A DNA stretch of 64,000 nt from contig CAUWAG010000006.1 of NCBI GenBank assembly GCA_963556695.1, positions 3,720,001 to 3,784,000 on the forward strand, written 5' to 3'. Both the position numbers and the translations under genes were made by a program. Shown one piece after another: positions 46,637 to 58,232 of this stretch. Under the pieces are notes generated by a model, which worked only from the letters and a program-made list of their open reading frames with translations, made no database searches and was not told the origin of the DNA. The stretch comes from Anthostomella pinea (taxonomy: Eukaryota > Ascomycota > Sordariomycetes > Xylariales > Xylariaceae). Positions within the stretch are counted from its first letter, which is position 1. The number at the start of each line of letters is the position of its first letter.

Positions 46637-47208
46637 ATTTCGGGCGGGTTCTAGAGCAGAAGGTGTGTCCAACTCGTGATATAATCAGGCCACGGGTGTA
46701 CCGGGTCGTCGGTCTTCAGTGTTGTACCGGTATCTAGAGGGAGGTCAGGTTGGATAGCTTTTTGAGTAGGGAGGTGGTGTCGGTGTGTCTAGCTGGTCTA
46801 ATTGTGGGCAGTATGGCACCCCGTGTTCCGCTAGGCCTATTCCGTACCTGGGTATAGGACCTATACTCACGAACCATTGGCCAGCCATGCTATGTCGAGT
46901 GGGTTTTGTCATCCATTCGGGACGGGTCATCCAGTCAAAGCCTTCGATATTTCCGAGAGGCTCAGAGCAACAGGTGTCATACCCGACTGCGAGCAGACAT
47001 GCGGTGGCTTGCAACTACATCCTACACCCCCGTCCTCCCGGGACAAGATGGCTATATATACTTGCCCCAGGGCGTCAACGACCTGCCTCCCAGCTTGTTC
47101 CATTCATCTACTTCCAGTCGCACCCCCGAATAGACAGCAAGCGGTCTGAATTCGATCAATTCCTTTGCTATATTCTGTTTTCAAGGTCTCGCCCCATACG
47201 AGTTCGAA
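46637..47208. promoter_or_regulatory. Shared divergent promoter
   Basis: The regulator (minus) and the monooxygenase (plus) start on either side of this 572-bp gap. A TATATATA tract at about 47053-47061 lies some 150 bp before the monooxygenase ATG and could serve as a TATA element. No binding site was resolved. Confidence 0.5.
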
Positions 47209-48888
47209 ATGGCCCAGTCTTCACCATCCCACGCCATCGAAACCGTTGACGGCGTCGAACGGTCCCCTCGTACAGGTATCAAGGTCGTGATATCTGGCGC
47301 TGGCATCGGCGGCATGTTCGCCGCCCTCGAGTGCTGGCGCAAGGGCAACGACGTCGAGATTGTGGAGCAGAACGCCGCCCTGTCGACCATCGGGGACTTC
47401 TTCGCCATTGGTCCCTCTGCCCTTTCGACGCTACATTACTTCCCCCGGATGCTTTCCGAATACAACGCGACCACGTGGAACTCGCCCCTATGGTGGTGTG
47501 ATCCAAGTGGGAAGAAGCTCATCAGCGAACTGCCCGAGTGGAATCGTCCCGGTGCCGCGCCGCATGCTGCCAAAGATGTGCCCGTTGTCGGTTTCATCAA
47601 GCTTCGCCCCCAGATCATGCAGATGATGGAGGACCAGATCAAGCGTGAGTCATTCTTTGGCATCAGCCTCCCCTGATAATCTCTGGGCTCGGAAGGTGAT
47701 CCCCTGCTCCCTGAGCCCTGCGTGCTGCCGGACTACCCATTAATACTGCTCACGATGGCGATCACAGCTGTTGACTTCCAGTGTTACAGGTCTTGGTATT
47801 ACCATCTTCTACGGCCGCAAGGTTGTTGGCTATGAGGAAGACGTGCCCTCTGGCAAGGCCCGCGTCCGAACAGCTAGTAACGAAGTCTTCACTGGTGACG
47901 TTGTGGTCGCTGCTGAGGGCATCGGCACCAGATCTCATGAGATTGTCACTGGCGGCCCGGTACCTTTCGTTCCTAGCGGATATGCGATCATAAGAGGCGC
48001 TTTCAGTCCTACTCTCATTGCGCCTAACTCAAAGGGCGCCGAGCTCTTGCTGCATCCCGGCCAGACTCCCGAGGTCCGCACTTATTTCGGGTGAGTGGCC
48101 TTGACAACAACTGTGCAAACATAGAAGCAATTACTGATCATCAAGACAGAGAGGACATGCACTTGATTACGCTCTTCACCCACGAAAAGGTAGGCCTTGC
48201 CTTTACGCACAAGGAAGACGGCAGTGCCAAGGAGTCGTGGAGCCAGACCATCCCGGCCGACGAGCTCATTGCTATGTTCAAGGACCGCACCAACTGGGGG
48301 GAGCAGATCATCGACTTCGTGAACCAGGTGCCTCCCGACACGCTCATCGACTGGAAGCTCACATGGCGCGACCCCCAGCCCGTGTGGGCATCCAAGGGCG
48401 GATGTATCATCCAGCTCGGTGACGCGGCGCACGCTTTTCTGCCATCGTCTGCCAACGGCGCGACGCAAGCTATGGAGGACGGCATCTCTCTAGCCGAGTG
48501 CCTCCACCAGGGAGGCAAGGAACGCGTGTCTTGGGCGACTAAAGTACACACGAAGCTGCGATACCAGCGGGTGTCGGTCATCCAACAGGTCGGTATCGTG
48601 GCCCGTTACTCGCTGCATCACATCGACATGAGTCTGCTCAACGAGGGCAAGAACCCGTTCGAGGACGCCTTTCACCTCGGCCGCTGGATCTGGCAGCATA
48701 AGCCGGAGGACTATGCTCGCCAGCAGTTCGCAGCGGCGCTGGATCATCTCCAGACTGGCGCGCCGTTTGAGAACACGAATCTGCCTGAGGGACACGTGTA
48801 TGAGGACTGGCATGCCAAGAGTGAGTTGGAGAAGCAGGCGGCGGGCATGCCGTCGCAGCTCATGTCCAACGGTGACTGGAGCAGGTAG
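47209..48888 (+). CDS. FAD-dependent monooxygenase (salicylate-hydroxylase type)
   Basis: Exons 47209-47644, 47790-48090 and 48150-48888 join in frame (1476 nt, 491 residues) with introns of 145 and 59 bp. The FAD-binding GAGIGGMFAALE motif is at about residues 29-40, the DG-like segment is VVVAAEGIGTRSH, and the second FAD motif is LGDAAHAFLPSSANGATQAMEDG. This order defines class A aromatic or polyketide hydroxylases using NAD(P)H and O2. The C-terminal extension (FHLGRWIWQHKPEDYARQQF) is usual in fungal members. It is fully open, unlike most of its cluster neighbours to the right. Confidence 0.9.
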
Positions 48889-49296
48889 ATCGGTATTTCA
48901 GGAGTATGTCCTCGAAGGCATTTAATCCGTCTAGTTACTACTAAACAACATTGTTCTTCTTAACCCTGGGGACATATCGCACTGATTGGCATAGGGTGTG
49001 AGGCTCTGAAGCTTTGGACATCTTATCCAAGAACCTAGAGGAGCCTTGGTGGTCTGGCTGGTACCTGCTCCTGCTACCGTTCGTTATGAGTTCACCATTT
49101 ACCTTTCATAGTTCAAGCAAGAAACAAGAGACACTCATACCTGTGGTCAATGACTATGTCTACAACATGGCTGAAGTCCAATAATATCACCCGCCCAGCC
49201 TTTTCTCGCTACTCACGCTCATCAACCTCTGAGGGTCTCGTTCGGTTACCCATAGCTGCTATTGACTTATTCCACGCATGTTTTAACAGTGACCGC
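48889..49296. other. Intergenic between convergent genes
   Basis: No gene seen. Confidence 0.35.
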
Positions 49297-50243
49297 TTAG
49301 ACAAGCTGGAGAGGGTGCGCCTGGAGGTGCTCCTCGACAGTGGTAAGCCTGCCCCGGGCATTTGCGGCAGCCCAAGCCACCAACTCCTCCGTACCGGGGC
49401 CGAAATACCCAATCTCCTCTCCGCACTCGTAGGCCTCAACGAAGAGTTCAGCAAAGGCGGGCGGGAGCTGTAGGCTCGCCCTCCACTCTTCGACCGGGAC
49501 CTGTTTGTAGACAACGGTCTGACCAGTAGCTCTGGTCAGTATGGCGGCGATCTCCTCCAGGGTGTAGAGCGCCTCGGCGGCGCAGAACTTCCTGCCCTCG
49601 TACTTGTCCGGCTCGGCTAGGATGGCATTGACGAACTTCCCCGTGTCCCCGCTAGCGTCGATGTAGGCAGCTTGGTCGTACCGAAGACGTGGCGGGCCAG
49701 GACCCAGGTGCCGTCCGCGGCTTTCTTCGGGGCCAGGAAGGGCTGGGGCGCAAAGTTCTCCATGAAGTAACCTTCGGCGAAGAAGGCGCTCTTGATGCCG
49801 GGCAGGCCTCGGATGTACCGCTCGACCTTGGCCTTGGCGTCGAAGGGGGTGATCTTGGTGTACTTGCCGCTGGAGATCTCCGAGACGTACGGGAGGGTGC
49901 TCCAGATGAGGTACTGGGCGCTCTTAGAGACGGCGACGTCGGCGATTGTCTTGCCGTTGTTGTACTCGTCCTCCACGGGGTTGGCGCTGAAGACGGACGT
50001 CGTCATGGCGAAGACGGTGTGCGCGCCGGTCAAGGCTGCCTCTAGGGATGCGCGGTCGGTCACGTCGCCCTGGATGACTTGGACGTTCTGCTTCTTGAGA
50101 AGTTCGGACTTGTCTGAGTTGACGTCGCGGGTGATGGCGCGGATCTTGAACTGCTCGGAGAGCTCGGGGTCGTTCAGCACGTTGGTGATGACTGAACCAC
50201 CCTGCTGGCCGGTGGCACCGAAGACGACAAGAAGATTCGACAT
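49297..50243 (-). pseudogene. NmrA-like NAD(P)-binding reductase, one-base frameshift
   Basis: ATG 50243 starts SNLLVVFGATGQQGGSVI, the atypical Rossmann GxxGxxG of the NmrA-like family, followed by AITRDVNSD, QVIQGDVTDRASL and AEGYFMENFAP. Near 49675 the frame changes: the part before reads HVFGTTKL and the continuation, in a frame with no stop, reads AAYIDASGDTGKFVNAIL and ends LQAHPLQLV-TAA at 49297. Restoring one base gives 948 nt, exactly 316 codons. NmrA-like proteins either sense NAD(P) or reduce small molecules. There is no intron signal at the break, so it is a mutation or a consensus error. Confidence 0.82.
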
Positions 50244-51029
50244 GCTGGATGTGGGCTGATGTGGTTTGGTCTGGGCTGTTGTAGGATAGGAGGGTGGGAT
50301 GGTCACTGCTGTGAATGCTGACCTGTTGAGGAGACATGTTGACAACTGGTAGGATAAGCTCGATGTTTTTATACTCTTTCAAGATGACAAATGAGGAGTC
50401 TCTCTCTCGAGATGATTTCTCAGCTATGTCAAGTTCTCGTTGCAGGTAGTGGCCTATGTAGGGCATCGGCCATCCACCTACCTCATATACGTCGGGAAGG
50501 GTTCTATCAACAGCTACACTGACCCATCATGCTGTGACGAGCCGTCTAACCTATAAGGCTAAAGGGTTCTATAGGGTTTATGTTCTGAGGTAAGTCAACA
50601 CAAAGAACGATAGAGGTAAGTCAACACAAAGGACGATAGAGGCTTCTGTCAATTAGAAGACACTCAGATGCTGGGGCTTGGTCTGAACTGGGTTCACTGT
50701 GTAGTCGAGTCGTCAGGAGATTTCTCCCACCTTAGGGTTGGCTAAGATGCTTAGATTGATCACTGAGGTAGAGACTGTCTATCTATCTAGTTGGGAAATG
50801 TTTGTCCTTATATATCCAATCTCTCCCTCACTGATGGAGTAGGATCACCTTGTCCCAGAGTGATGCTCACTGGCTCACTCCGTGATCCAGTGATCCGTCA
50901 CGTGACCTTTGTTATGTAATCCGTAATACCCATTGTTCCGTTCCTGGCTTCTGATTCCATTGGTTTTTGGTGTACTCCCCTTGGCCCTGCAACAGGCCGT
51001 GGTATTTGTTGGTTCGTAACACATGCCTA
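50244..51029. other. Intergenic upstream of the NmrA-like gene
   Basis: Holds a short tandem repeat (see 50588) and no supported gene. Confidence 0.35.
50588..50639 (+). repeat. 26-bp tandem repeat, two copies
   Basis: AGGTAAGTCAACACAAAG with the tail AACGATAG (50588-50613) is repeated at 50614-50639 with one difference (A to G). It lies about 350 bp upstream of the NmrA-like start. Confidence 0.85.
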
Positions 51030-51480
51030 TTTTACACCAAAACACCCCAACTTCACGCTATTATAATAGATCAACTAAAATAGATACGGCTTAACTAGTT
51101 GTAGAACTTATGGGTTAATTTAATAGAATTATAAAGTTATTTAAATATGTAATTTTAAATATTTAACGTCTATTTTATAAATCTTCATTTATTAAATGTT
51201 AAAATTATATAAAATCTAACTTTTAAAATTAAAAAATTTAATAATAAAAGAAATATACGCTCACTATTAATCTACGTTATAATAAACATCTTAACGCTTT
51301 TTTAAAGCTTATAAGGCCTTTTATTAATTTTAAAGGATTTTAAAACTTTTAAGATTTTGAAGATTTATACTTATCTTTAAATATTGATTTTTTTAGTATT
51401 TTAATCATTACGAAAATAAATATTATAAAGTCATACTACGATAATCGAGCATTTTTAAACACTAGTCACTTATATTACCT
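51030..51480. repeat. AT-rich RIP-like block
   Basis: TA-rich DNA without open frames; it ends at a CCTTTGTGAGA motif also seen near the AT-rich block at 23.8 kb. Confidence 0.5.
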
Positions 51481-51975
51481 TTGTGAGAATTCGTATGCGG
51501 AAGTATTAGTGGTACGTTCGTTCGTGGTTCTGCAACTACCTATCGCAGACAGATTTACACTTAAGTACAGTTGCAACGCGTCCAGCTAGCGTAGCGCTGG
51601 AGCTGTGGGGCAACGGTCGCTAATCGACCGTTCCCATGACGCTAGGACCACCCCAAGTCCACCTGGTCCGCGCACAGACTACCTAATTCTAAAAGCATCA
51701 CATCTTTAGTTATAAAAGCGTGAACATAGGGCGTTTTGGTGTAAATGCGGAGATGCTCGGAGACTTATGGAGGGTCAGTGTAGCTACTTGGGTACCTTGC
51801 AGAAGTTATCGTACCAGCTCGGCTCCCATCATTTGATATTGAAGTCACCAGATATGCAGCTGGTGTAGAGTGGTATAGAGCGAGCATGTTCGCAAGTCGT
51901 GTGTAGCTTTGCATCACGAGTAGACACCTGTCAGATGCAAGCGAGTTCAGATTATTCATGTTGTTAAGTGTGTTC

Positions 51976-52111
51976 TGCTGTTGTTCTTGTTCTGCTCTGC
52001 TTCTTCAGCGTACAGAGCTTAATCATCTGTCCTCTTGGTGGGTCAGATGCCCTGTGCGTCTCTGCCCCACTGGAGATCTTCCGGTGTCTATTTCCGGCTC
52101 CCATTCAACAA
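51976..52111 (+). repeat. Dispersed repeat, copy B
   Basis: Contiguous version of copy A (24412-24711), without the 178-base middle. GTGCGTCTCTGCCCC joins directly to ACTGGAGATCTTCC at 52063-52067. Confidence 0.75.
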
Positions 52112-52324
52112 CACCCACCTTGTGACTTGAAGCTGCAGAGCCGTGAGCAGCTCCATGTCATCGATTCCAGCCCACATCGGCCTGCCCACATCGTTCCAAA
52201 CCCCACACCAACTCAGGGGCCGAACCCCTGCCGGCCCACCCGCCCACATCGCTCGCCCATTCCCGTCAATGGTCATCCATCCCACATCGTCCAGCCCACA
52301 GCCCACTTGCTCATACTCACCATT

Positions 52325-52354
52325 ACCACCACCACCACCACCACCATCACCACC
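52325..52354 (+). repeat. ACC trinucleotide microsatellite
   Basis: About ten ACC units with one ATC interruption, about 140 bp upstream of the C2H2 regulator start. Confidence 0.85.
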
Positions 52355-52493
52355 GATCAGCCCACGTCGTGATTCTCCCGGATGCCGAGTTCTTCATCGG
52401 GCTCTCAGTCTCGACCCAGCCCTCTTCACTGATCAAGTAATCGACCTAGCTCAATTCGGCGTGAGAGCTCGCAGGTCGTAGGGGGGCACTGGC

Positions 52494-53803
52494 ATGGCAT
52501 TCCCCTGTCAACACGACGGGTGCACTCGCTCGTATCAGAGAAGAGAACATCTCATGTGCCATCAAAAAGCCCACGCGAACAAGCGTTCCTTCCGCTGTCA
52601 AATCTGCCCTTCCACTTTCAACCGCAAGGACTTGCTCAATCGTCATATTGTCCAGAGTCACAAAGTAGCTGGGAGCAAACCCCGAGTACCGAGCAAGCCT
52701 AGCCTACAGATGAGAATTGTACAGACGGTGGATCAGGATGAAGCCTCCGTGCCTGACCCCGAAGGCGGGCTCATCACGACTCGGCTAGGGGACAGCATGT
52801 TGATTAGTCTCGGAGCAGAGCTCTCTGATGCGTCAAACCAATCGTTACTTGAGCAGCTTTATTTCTCATATTTTCATCCACACTGGCCTATCCTGCATCG
52901 ACACACGTTGCAGAACACGAACCAGCCAGACGCACTTAAGACATGCTGTCCTGATCGCGGGTTTATGGACGATAGATTCAGCCGAGGCAAGGCTTCTGGC
53001 AGAGTCCTATCATGACACGTTGGCTGATAGACTATGCAAGTTTGTTGTAACTCATTGCCGCTCTTCTTTGGCTACTGAGGGCGTCTATCTGATCTACGTG
53101 GCATAGTACAACGACCAAAACAGAGATGTGCTCAAGGCACCTCGATACGAGATCCTCGCTCTCATCCTGGCCCTCACGATCTCATCAATATTAGCTACCT
53201 ACAGGGGAGCCAGAGCATTTCCATCAGCCATTACAGTGCACAAGCGTCTTTCTCAGCTACTCAATGGTTCCGGGGTGTTCGAGCAGCAGAGGATTGATGC
53301 TGAGAACCCACTTGATCCGATTTCACAGGAGCAATATCAACGGTGCGTGACTATTCAGGATCAAAGATGACACGAACTTATTTCCAAGCTGATTGATCTA
53401 GGGTGTCTCTCATCCTGTTCAAGACTTTGGTTCACTTGAATGCTCTCCTCATCACCCACCTTTCAATGTGGCCTCTCTTCCACTATCTCGACCCCGCCGC
53501 TCTCGACGTCCGAATCCCCTCATCGCAGATTATATGGGATTCGATTACAGACGGTAAACAGCAAGAGTCCGACTATGGCAATTTGACCGTAGGGAGCTTG
53601 TTTGTCGGCGAGACAAGTAGCCCTACCTACCAAGCATTGACATCATTAGCCGCGTGGGATTTTTCAACCGGCATGATTCTTGGGTGCTTCGTCAACAGGC
53701 AGCCTGGAGAATCTCTCTCGCAAACAATGCATAGAGTTAGCCCCTTTTTGTTCTGGCATTTGAAGGTCCAAGCTGGACAAGGGGCTGGATTTCCGACTTT
53801 GTG
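52494..53803 (+). pseudogene. C2H2 zinc-finger / fungal-trans transcription factor, disrupted
   Basis: ATG 52494 opens two C2H2 fingers: CQHDGCTRSYQRREHLMCH and CQICPSTFNRKDLLNRHIV. After a linker comes the fungal-specific TF domain: LLEQLYFSYFHPHWPILHRH. Here the frame shifts by one base near 52935 and continues LRHAVLIAGLWTIDSAEARLLAESYHDTLADRL. An in-frame TAG follows at 53104-53106, then APRYEILALILALTISSILATYRGARAF. A normal intron (53343-53400) joins to VSLILFKTLVHLNALL and ends at TGA 53801-53803. The protein would act in the nucleus, probably as the local activator of the neighbouring genes; as read it makes only the fingers and part of the domain. Confidence 0.78.
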
Positions 53804-53872
53804 AGAGAACGCTATGATGATTTGATGATCTGAGGGATACCACACGACTTCCAGGCTGCTGCAAAACGCCAC

Positions 53873-54097
53873 GTGCTGAACGAGTTCATGACCTACAACT
53901 TCAGAGGCGGCGGCATTGTTGGAATGGACACGTTCAACTTCGTGGGATTGCGCATGATCTTCGACGAGCCGATGGAGTGTCGGAGCGCCGAGTCAAAGGC
54001 CTCCGCCGAGGGCATCCAGCACGACCGCGACTATGAGTTCATGTGCGAAACTCAATTCCACAGCAACGGCAGCGACGAAACCTTTAACACGATGTAG
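53873..54097 (+). CDS. Unassigned short ORF
   Basis: A 74-codon frame (FMTYNFRGGGIVGMDTF, then FVGLRMIFDEPMECR) directly after the TF pseudogene. The frame is open upstream to HDFQAAAKRHVL. I do not recognise the family; it may be a fragment of a lost gene. Confidence 0.2.
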   Translation: MLNEFMTYNFRGGGIVGMDTFNFVGLRMIFDEPMECRSAESKASAEGIQHDRDYEFMCETQFHSNGSDETFNTM

Positions 54098-54825
54098 CAT
54101 CCGGCCATATATTACCCATCCTAGGCAACCATCATGCATAGGGGCTGTGTCAACTCGTCCTTAACTTTATGGAAGTCCATAGAGCCCTCGCCATGTCGGC
54201 TCAGTGAGCAATCAGTGTTCACCTGGGAAGAGCTGCCCAGCATCACGCTTGCGTAAATGCGCGGCCTGGCCGGCCGACATTGCAAACGCTCCCGGCCTGT
54301 GCTCGAACACCCTCATCTTCACTGGACCAAGCTTCTGTCGCAAGCGCTGGTGGAGGATGCCAAGGAGGCTGCATGAGCGATCTCTTGCTCCTGATTTAAC
54401 CCATGGAATTGAAGCAAGGTCGTGTTACTGATTGAATTCTCAAAGTCGGAGCCTCGGAACCGGAAGTTGTGCTAATTAGCCCTCTTTACCGCGGAGGCAA
54501 TGATGTTGGCCTTCAGTATTTTGCTCTGGACGAAGCATGCCCCTTTCGTGGATCTTGAGCAGAGCAAAGTACCAATTGGTGGCGACATTGTCAAACTATG
54601 CCAGGCTCGCAACATCGGGTAAAGTTCATTTCTACACATGGAATACTCCCATCTGAACACGGAGCGTCAGACTATGGCAAGAAAAAAGTGTGATGCGTGT
54701 TTTAGCTCATGTACCCTGGGCCGATCTCTCTCTCCTCCGTAGTCCTGCCCAGCAATTCTTGTTTTCCTGACCCAGCGGTTGGGTCCTCTACGTTCAGCAA
54801 GCATATAGCGGCATAATGACCCCTA
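54098..54825. other. Intergenic, possibly coding remnants
   Basis: Short open stretches separated by stops; no domain named with confidence. Confidence 0.3.
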
Positions 54826-55912
54826 TTAGAGTAAGACGACCAACTTCTTGCCCGAGATGGCGCCAGATCTCAACCGATGAAGCCCATCCAATACCCCAAT
54901 CCAGCCACCGGGAACCAGCTGCACGGGATGCGGCTTCAACTTCCCGTCGTCCAGCAGTCTCTGGAACACGGTGAAGAAATGCGCTTCCGCATCGTGTTTC
55001 TCCTGGTTAGCCGCCCGGTAGTAGGGTTCCGGCAACGCCACCTCCTTCCCGAAAACCTCAAGCGCCATCACCAACTCGACCTTGACAGCCCTTCGGGTGC
55101 GCAGCGCCCCCGGACACACTTCCAGGCGCGCGACTCGGCCGCCGGTGCGCCCGATGGCGGCCTGACAGAAAGCCACCGACTCCCTGTCTCCGATGCAGTC
55201 GACGGTATGGCACAGCCGATCGCCCGTGTGCAGGCGCACCTGCTCGGCTGTCCCCGGCGCGGCGTAGTCAAAGACGGCAGCAGCGCCCCGTGTGCGCACC
55301 AGGTCGAAGTTCCGCGGCGAGCACGTGGCAATGGGTGAAAATCCCGCCAGGCGTAGGAGCTGTAACGCCATCGCGCCGGTGGACGTGCTCGCACCGTAGA
55401 CGAGAACCGGCTGCGGGTCGGCGGTGGGCCTCTCGGGCGTCGCAGCCAAGTCCAGGCCGCCAGCCCACAGCGCGCAGGACGCTCGTGGTCAAGGCCAGGC
55501 CGAATGTCGCCGCTTCCTCGATGGCGAGACCCTCTGGCACCCGCAGCAGGAGGTCAGCCGGCGCGCGGACGTACTCGGCAAAGGCCCCGCTGTGCGCGTC
55601 GGAGGGGTTGGAGCCGTGCACCGTGCCGAGCACCACGTCGCCTACGCGGAGCTCAGTTGTGGTGTCGTTCGCGATCTTGACTATAGCTCCCACGAAGTCA
55701 TTGACGATGATGGCGCCTGGGTACGTCTGGAGGCTGCCAATCTTATAGTCGTAGGTATTGAGTGCAAAGCCCGCCGTCTTCACCAATACTGTCGCTTCCA
55801 GGAGGGGCGGGAGAGGCACGTCGCTGGCGAGTATTGGTTCTCCCTTTTCTCCTTGCACGACGGCTCTCTGAGAGCGTGGGAGCGTGTAGGAGCTAATCAT
55901 GGCCAATGACAT
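54826..55912 (-). pseudogene. Trans-enoyl reductase-like MDR protein, one-base insertion
   Basis: ATG 55912 (or 55900) begins the GroES-like half: LPPLLEATVLVKTAGFALNTYDYKIG, then IIVNDFVGAIVKIAND and GTVHGSNPSDAHSGAFAEYV. The Rossmann half follows: VLVYGASTSTGAMALQLLRL and DCIGDRESVAFCQAAIG. It ends GAISGKKLVVLL. Near 55480 one extra C separates ALTTSVL from ALWAGGLDLAATPERP; removing it makes 1086 nt, 361 residues, the usual length of fungal trans-acting enoyl reductases (LovC/ApdC type). Such proteins work with highly reducing PKS, but none is in this window. A zinc-independent oxidoreductase of other use is the alternative. Confidence 0.82.
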
Positions 55913-56465
55913 CTTGGCCTCCGAGTATGGTAGGTGAGAGGGGTGAGTAAGGCAGGTAGCAGAGGTGAAGGGCAAGGCAAACGATTTGTATGTCGCCCCC
56001 GCTCAGCTAACCAAGGTCTTCGCGGGCAAAATACACAGAAAGATTGAAGCCCTACTTTTATCACATACCGAACATTATATGGTGGTACTTTCACTGCGAG
56101 CCTCTTTTAATTTCTACAATTTGCATTACTGAACTGCCGCTACCCGCAAGATGCTTAATCCATTACTTAATCATGGCTTTGTCCAAGGCCGGGGAACATC
56201 TCACGCGCTGCGGCACCTGGAGGAAGACAAAGCGACGCCGGGGGTTGCGGCTGATAAGGTACGCTAGGAAGTAAAACGTCCTGTCACACATCGACTGCTG
56301 GTGACCCCAGGAATGACTGTACTTGTGCGTGAAGAAGGAAAGAAACTATGAAGCTAGCTAGAAGATATGATCCGGTATAAATAGGGGTTGATCCTGTGGG
56401 GCTGTCTAGTGCCGTGTCATTGTGGCCAGAATTAAGGATTCCTTCTCCGCGACGACTGCTGTATG
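55913..56465. other. Intergenic
   Basis: No gene seen. Confidence 0.35.
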
Positions 56466-58232
56466 CTAGACTGCATCTGTAGTTGCATTGTCCGAATTGG
56501 ACTTTGACGGGGTGTCAGATTCGCCACCTTTCTTCTCCTCTAGTCCGTACTGGGTATCCAGCGCCTCTCTCAGGAGGACCTCGCGTTCGAGCAGGACCAG
56601 CAACGTCGCCAACCCTGCAAAGACCACACCAATGAGGAAGACTCTCTTCAGTGCTTCTCGGTATACCGCCGTATCTCGAGCTGTACGGCTGGAGAGAAAT
56701 GCTGGACGACGGCCGCAGATGCATCCTGGTACGCACCACCTCCTGTCAGCATCTGTCGCGCGTCAGGGTCTGAGATCGTGCTCAGCATACTGTCAATGCG
56801 ATTGTTGAATATAGCGGCCGGAATGGCTACACCCCATATGCTTCCGAATGCACGCAGGTAACTCCATGCTGATGTTGCCGCCGCCTGATCGGCCTCGGCC
56901 ACCGGGGCTTGGAACGCAGGGAGAAGGGTGTCGATGACTATACCAATTCCCAAGGCCCCGATTATCTGGTAGACTGCCCACTCCGGGATGGAAGTCGTTT
57001 CCGAAAGCAATGACAACAGACCAAACCCCAGAGTCAGGATGGCAAAGCCTACAAAATGCACTGGCACGAACTTGCCCCATTTGCTTATCGCAATTGCAGC
57101 CAGGGCAGCTCCCGGGATACCAGCTATGGACTGTGGTAGGAGTGAATAGCCTGCGCGAGATGGCGAGTACAGCGCCACAGACTGGAAGTAGACGGGGAGG
57201 AAGAACAAGAACCAGAAGTATAGTACTGAGCTCAGAAAGATGTTGACCAGGACGATGATCGAGGTTCGATGAACGAACAGCCTTACTGGTAGGACACGTT
57301 CTGGTACGAAGGGGCTAGCTTCATAAGCTGCGAACAGGAAGAAGCCGACGAACCCCAGGAGGAACGGAACCAGCGTGCGCCATGATGACCACGGATGGAC
57401 CGTTCCGGCGTACGTGAGAGCGTAAAGGACAGCCACGCTGCTAGCCATCAGTATGCAGTTGCCTATGTAGTCGATACGTTTCAACTTGTCCACGAAAGAC
57501 ATCTCCTTGTCGTACTTGACGTGGAGAAAAAAAAACATGACGACAAGCGAAAGTCCGCCGATTGGAAGGTTCAGGTAGAAGACCCAGCGCCATGATGTCG
57601 AGTCAACGATGGCACCGCCTATGAAAGGACCCAGTGCGGTCCCGACGCCGAAGACAGCTAGAATGATTGCGACGTAGTAGCCTCGCTGGCGCAGTGGAAC
57701 CAAGTCGGATACTATCATATCTAGTGCAAAGATACGTCGGCGCTGTACAAGGACTCCATTTCGGACAGGCGGACTCACTGTTCATCAAGATAATGCCTCC
57801 TGAGCCAAAGCCTTGGACAGCGCGGCCTGCGATGGGCATAGAACCGCTCGTCGCGCCGCCGCATATGCCACTTCCCAGCGTAAATAGGGCCACGGTTGCC
57901 AGGTAGATCCATCTCCTACCAAGGATATTGCAAAACTGGCCGAGAAGAGGTTGGGATACCGCGCTGTGAAACTCAGTTAGTTTAACATCGACTAGTACGA
58001 TGTGGAGAGCGAACCTGCATATGAAGAAAGCGTTCGTGATCCAGATAAAATCTTCCCCGAGATGAAGCTCAGTGAGGATCCTAGGAGCCGAAGTCGTCAC
58101 GACTGTGTGCTCCAGAGCAGCAAGGAGCGAGGTAATGGCGAGTCCGCTTATGATGACCCAGAAACGGAAGCCGCGCTCAAAATCTTTAGGGGCGTCGCCA
58201 GAATTGGGCGGTGTAGCGGAGTCGGGAGCCAT
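56466..58232 (-). pseudogene. 14-TM MFS efflux pump (DHA2 type), one-base deletion
   Basis: Exons 58232-58015, 57963-57779 and 57720-56466 join in phase with GT-AG introns of 51 and 58 bp. The product starts APDSATPPNSGDAPKD, has ALEHTVVTTSAPRI in TM1, motif A as LLGQFCNILGRRWIY, and motif C-like GVGTALGPFIGGAIVD followed by WRWVFYLNLPIGG, all typical of toxin/drug pumps of secondary-metabolite clusters. Near 56668 one G is missing from a G run: the frame before reads QLEIRRYTEKH-stop, while the continuation AVYREALKRVFLIGVVFAG (last TM) runs to TAG 56466. Adding one base gives 1659 nt, 552 residues, the normal length. Without repair the last TM helix is lost. Confidence 0.85.

Noticed and set aside
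54204..54660. Possible remnant of a large biosynthetic enzyme
   Set aside because: Short stop-ridden frames gave no motif I could name, so no PKS or NRPS claim is made.
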